Part shown: positions 4,373 to 5,635 of the stretch, piece after piece
How the letters are laid out: every line of letters begins with the position of its first letter
Position numbering within the stretch: position 1 is the stretch's first letter
Source of the DNA: a bacterium
GTDB taxonomy: Bacteria > Patescibacteriota > Gracilibacteria > UM-FILTER-43-11
Direction: 5' to 3'
Assembly (NCBI GenBank): GCA_030426875.1
Contig: JAUHXI010000104.1
Location: 1-5,635 of the forward strand
DNA length: 5,635 bases
Translations under genes and position numbers: made by a program
The notes under the pieces: model-generated
The model's input: only the letters and a program-made list of their open reading frames with translations
Told to the model about the DNA's origin: nothing
The model's database searches: none

Positions 4373-5419
4373 ATGCAAAGCAAAATCAAATCCCTCAAAA
4401 AAGACGTTCTCAGCGCCCTTGCATCTGCTAAAACAGAAGAGGAGGTGCGTGACTTAGAAATCAAATATTTAGGTCGAAAAGGACCTTTTAGCGAAATCAT
4501 GCGCGGTCTCAAGGATCTCTCCGATGACGAAAAAAGAACGGTCGGAAAGTTGGCGAACATGACTAAAATTGAACTTGAAACAGCTGTTCATGCTAAGTTT
4601 GCCGAGCTCGAAGGGGCGATGATGGATCAAATTGCAGATACTGAGTGGATGGACATCACGGTTCCCGGTAAAAAACCACGTGTGGGGCACCGCCATCTCA
4701 TTTCTAAATTCATCGACGACCTGGAAATCATTTTTGGTCGCATGGGCTTTCAAGTTGCTGAGGGGCCTGACTTAGAAACCGAACATTATAATTTTAATCA
4801 ACTCAATATTCCTGCTGATCATCCAGCCAGAGACATGCAAGACACCTTTTGGTTGAAGAATTTAAAAGATTCCGTACTTCGCACCCAAACGTCCCCTGTC
4901 CAAATCCGATACATGGAAGCGAATGAACCTCCCATCCGCATTGTGAGCATGGGCAAAACCTTTCGAAAAGACAGCGACGCCACCCATTCACCCATGTTCC
5001 ACCAATGTGAAGGATTAATGGTCGGCGAAAACATCTCCATCGCCAATCTAAAAGCGGTGATGACCCAGGCCTTGCAACAGATTTTTGAAGACGCTTCGAT
5101 CAAAACTCGTTTCCGCACCAGCTATTTTCCCTTCGTTGAACCCGGTTTAGAAATCGATTGTACCTGTCCTATTTGTGGTGGAGTGGGCAAGCTTCCAGAT
5201 AAAACGCCATGTCGACTTTGTAAGCAGTGTGGTTGGCTTGAAATTTCCGGTGCTGGCATGGTGCACCCCCAGGTGCTAGAAAATGTGGGCTATGACTCCA
5301 AAAAACTCACAGGCTTTGCCTTTGGCATGGGGTTGGACCGCATGGTGATGATCAAATACCGAGTCAATCATCTTCGCTTACTCTTTGAAAATGATTTGAG
5401 ATTCATTGCGCAATTCTAA
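4373..5419 (+). CDS. pheS: Phenylalanyl-tRNA synthetase alpha subunit
   Basis: PheS is the catalytic subunit of the class II (alpha-beta)2 enzyme that charges tRNA-Phe in the cytoplasm. At 348 residues it has normal length. Residues 1-85 form the N-terminal tRNA-binding coiled-coil arm (LEIKYLGRKGPFSEIMRGL, 28-46). The catalytic core follows, with motif 1 region MGFQVAEGPDLETEHYNF (124-141), IPADHPARDMQDTF (146-159), RTQTSPVQIRYME (170-182), motif 2 FRKDSDATHSPMFHQCEGL (197-215), FPFVEPGLEID (252-262), AGMVHPQVL (294-302) and motif 3 GFAFGMGLDRMVMIKY (314-329) with R323. Between EID and the GWLEI strand it carries six cysteines, C263, C265, C268, C280, C283 and C286, with a nine-residue lysine-containing spacer; most relatives have a shorter cysteine cluster there. 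No Shine-Dalgarno precedes the ATG. pheT does not follow directly, which is unusual, so the beta subunit must be elsewhere. Confidence 0.97.
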   Translation: MQSKIKSLKKDVLSALASAKTEEEVRDLEIKYLGRKGPFSEIMRGLKDLSDDEKRTVGKLANMTKIELETAVHAKFAELEGAMMDQIADTEWMDITVPGKKPRVGHRHLISKFIDDLEIIFGRMGFQVAEGPDLETEHYNFNQLNIPADHPARDMQDTFWLKNLKDSVLRTQTSPVQIRYMEANEPPIRIVSMGKTFRKDSDATHSPMFHQCEGLMVGENISIANLKAVMTQALQQIFEDASIKTRFRTSYFPFVEPGLEIDCTCPICGGVGKLPDKTPCRLCKQCGWLEISGAGMVHPQVLENVGYDSKKLTGFAFGMGLDRMVMIKYRVNHLRLLFENDLRFIAQF

Positions 5420-5461
5420 TGTTCGGAACTTGTCTAACATCTCTACATTTCATCCCTAAAA

Positions 5462-5635
5462 ATGAAAAACCATTACCAAACTTTAGGCCTTAAACAAGTG
5501 GCTAACGAGGATGAAATAAAAAAAGCTTATTTTGAGTTGGCTAAAAAATATCATCCTGATTCAGGGGATGAGTCGGAAGTGAGAAAGTTCCATGAAATTG
5601 TTGAGGCGCATAAAACTCTTTCTGATAAAACCTTA
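5462..5635 (+). CDS. J-domain (DnaJ-like) co-chaperone, N-terminal part
   Basis: The 58 visible codons, running off the right edge, encode a J domain: YQTLGLKQVANEDEIKKAY (5-23, helices I-II), ELAKKYHPD with the invariant HPD at 31-33, then FHEIVEAHKTLSD (43-55, helix III). The HPD loop stimulates the ATPase of a DnaK/Hsp70 partner. Whether this is full DnaJ (with G/F and zinc-finger regions) or a shorter J protein cannot be seen. A histidine replaces the second tyrosine of the usual YY start, and the helix III ending differs from canonical DnaJ, so I give no symbol. It starts 42 bases after the pheS stop with no terminator visible between them, so read-through from pheS is likely. The ATG lacks a Shine-Dalgarno. 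Confidence 0.9.
   Translation, partial: MKNHYQTLGLKQVANEDEIKKAYFELAKKYHPDSGDESEVRKFHEIVEAHKTLSDKTL

Noticed and set aside
3952..4671. The 10-mer TTACCGGGAA at 3952 and 4206, and inverted at 4662
   Set aside because: One copy is outside the mobile element, one inside and one within pheS coding sequence. There is no consistent spacing or context, so coincidence is the simplest explanation.

Overview
This is a low-to-moderate GC bacterial chromosome segment holding seven genes I can support, plus one short non-autonomous mobile element. The housekeeping genes (murA, pheS) are ordinary bacterial forms, so the organism makes peptidoglycan. UGA is used as a normal stop (antiporter and murA both end in TGA), which argues against the recoded UGA=Gly lineages. 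None of the genes starting inside the window has a recognisable Shine-Dalgarno sequence. Their leaders are A/T-rich instead, as in Bacteroidota and several candidate-phyla lineages, although no Bacteroidota-type -7 TAnnTTTG promoter stands out and the promoters look like ordinary sigma-70 sites. I cannot name the taxon.

Left part (1-1687): a DUF368/PopT-type membrane protein (predicted undecaprenyl-phosphate translocase) runs leftward off the window. It is divergent from an unusually compact CPA2-type cation:proton antiporter. Middle (1780-3290): murA, the first committed enzyme of peptidoglycan precursor synthesis, is followed after 17 bp by a small single-pass membrane protein of unknown function. 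MurA consumes UDP-GlcNAc for lipid II, and PopT recycles the lipid carrier, so the left half has an envelope theme.

Accessory part (3307-4301): on the minus strand lies a type II toxin-antitoxin pair, with a Phd/YefM-like antitoxin upstream of a RelE/YafQ-like toxin. Its promoter (TTGACA-17-TATGCT) is overlaid by 8-bp repeats TAATGTTA set on a 12-bp grid, a probable autoregulatory operator. Immediately upstream lies a 316-bp element with 24-bp terminal inverted repeats (23/24 match), perfect 8-bp flanking direct repeats (TTTTAATA) and two strong internal hairpins. No credible gene lies inside it. It looks like a MITE-type insertion between the divergent toxin-antitoxin and pheS promoters, and it is the most noteworthy thing here.

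Right part (4373-5635): pheS (phenylalanyl-tRNA synthetase alpha subunit) carries an expanded six-cysteine segment before motif 3. Instead of pheT, the next gene is the start of a J-domain protein, which runs off the right edge. The only gene-free stretch above 300 bases is 3874-4372. It is accounted for by the toxin-antitoxin operator/promoter, the MITE-like element and the pheS promoter.
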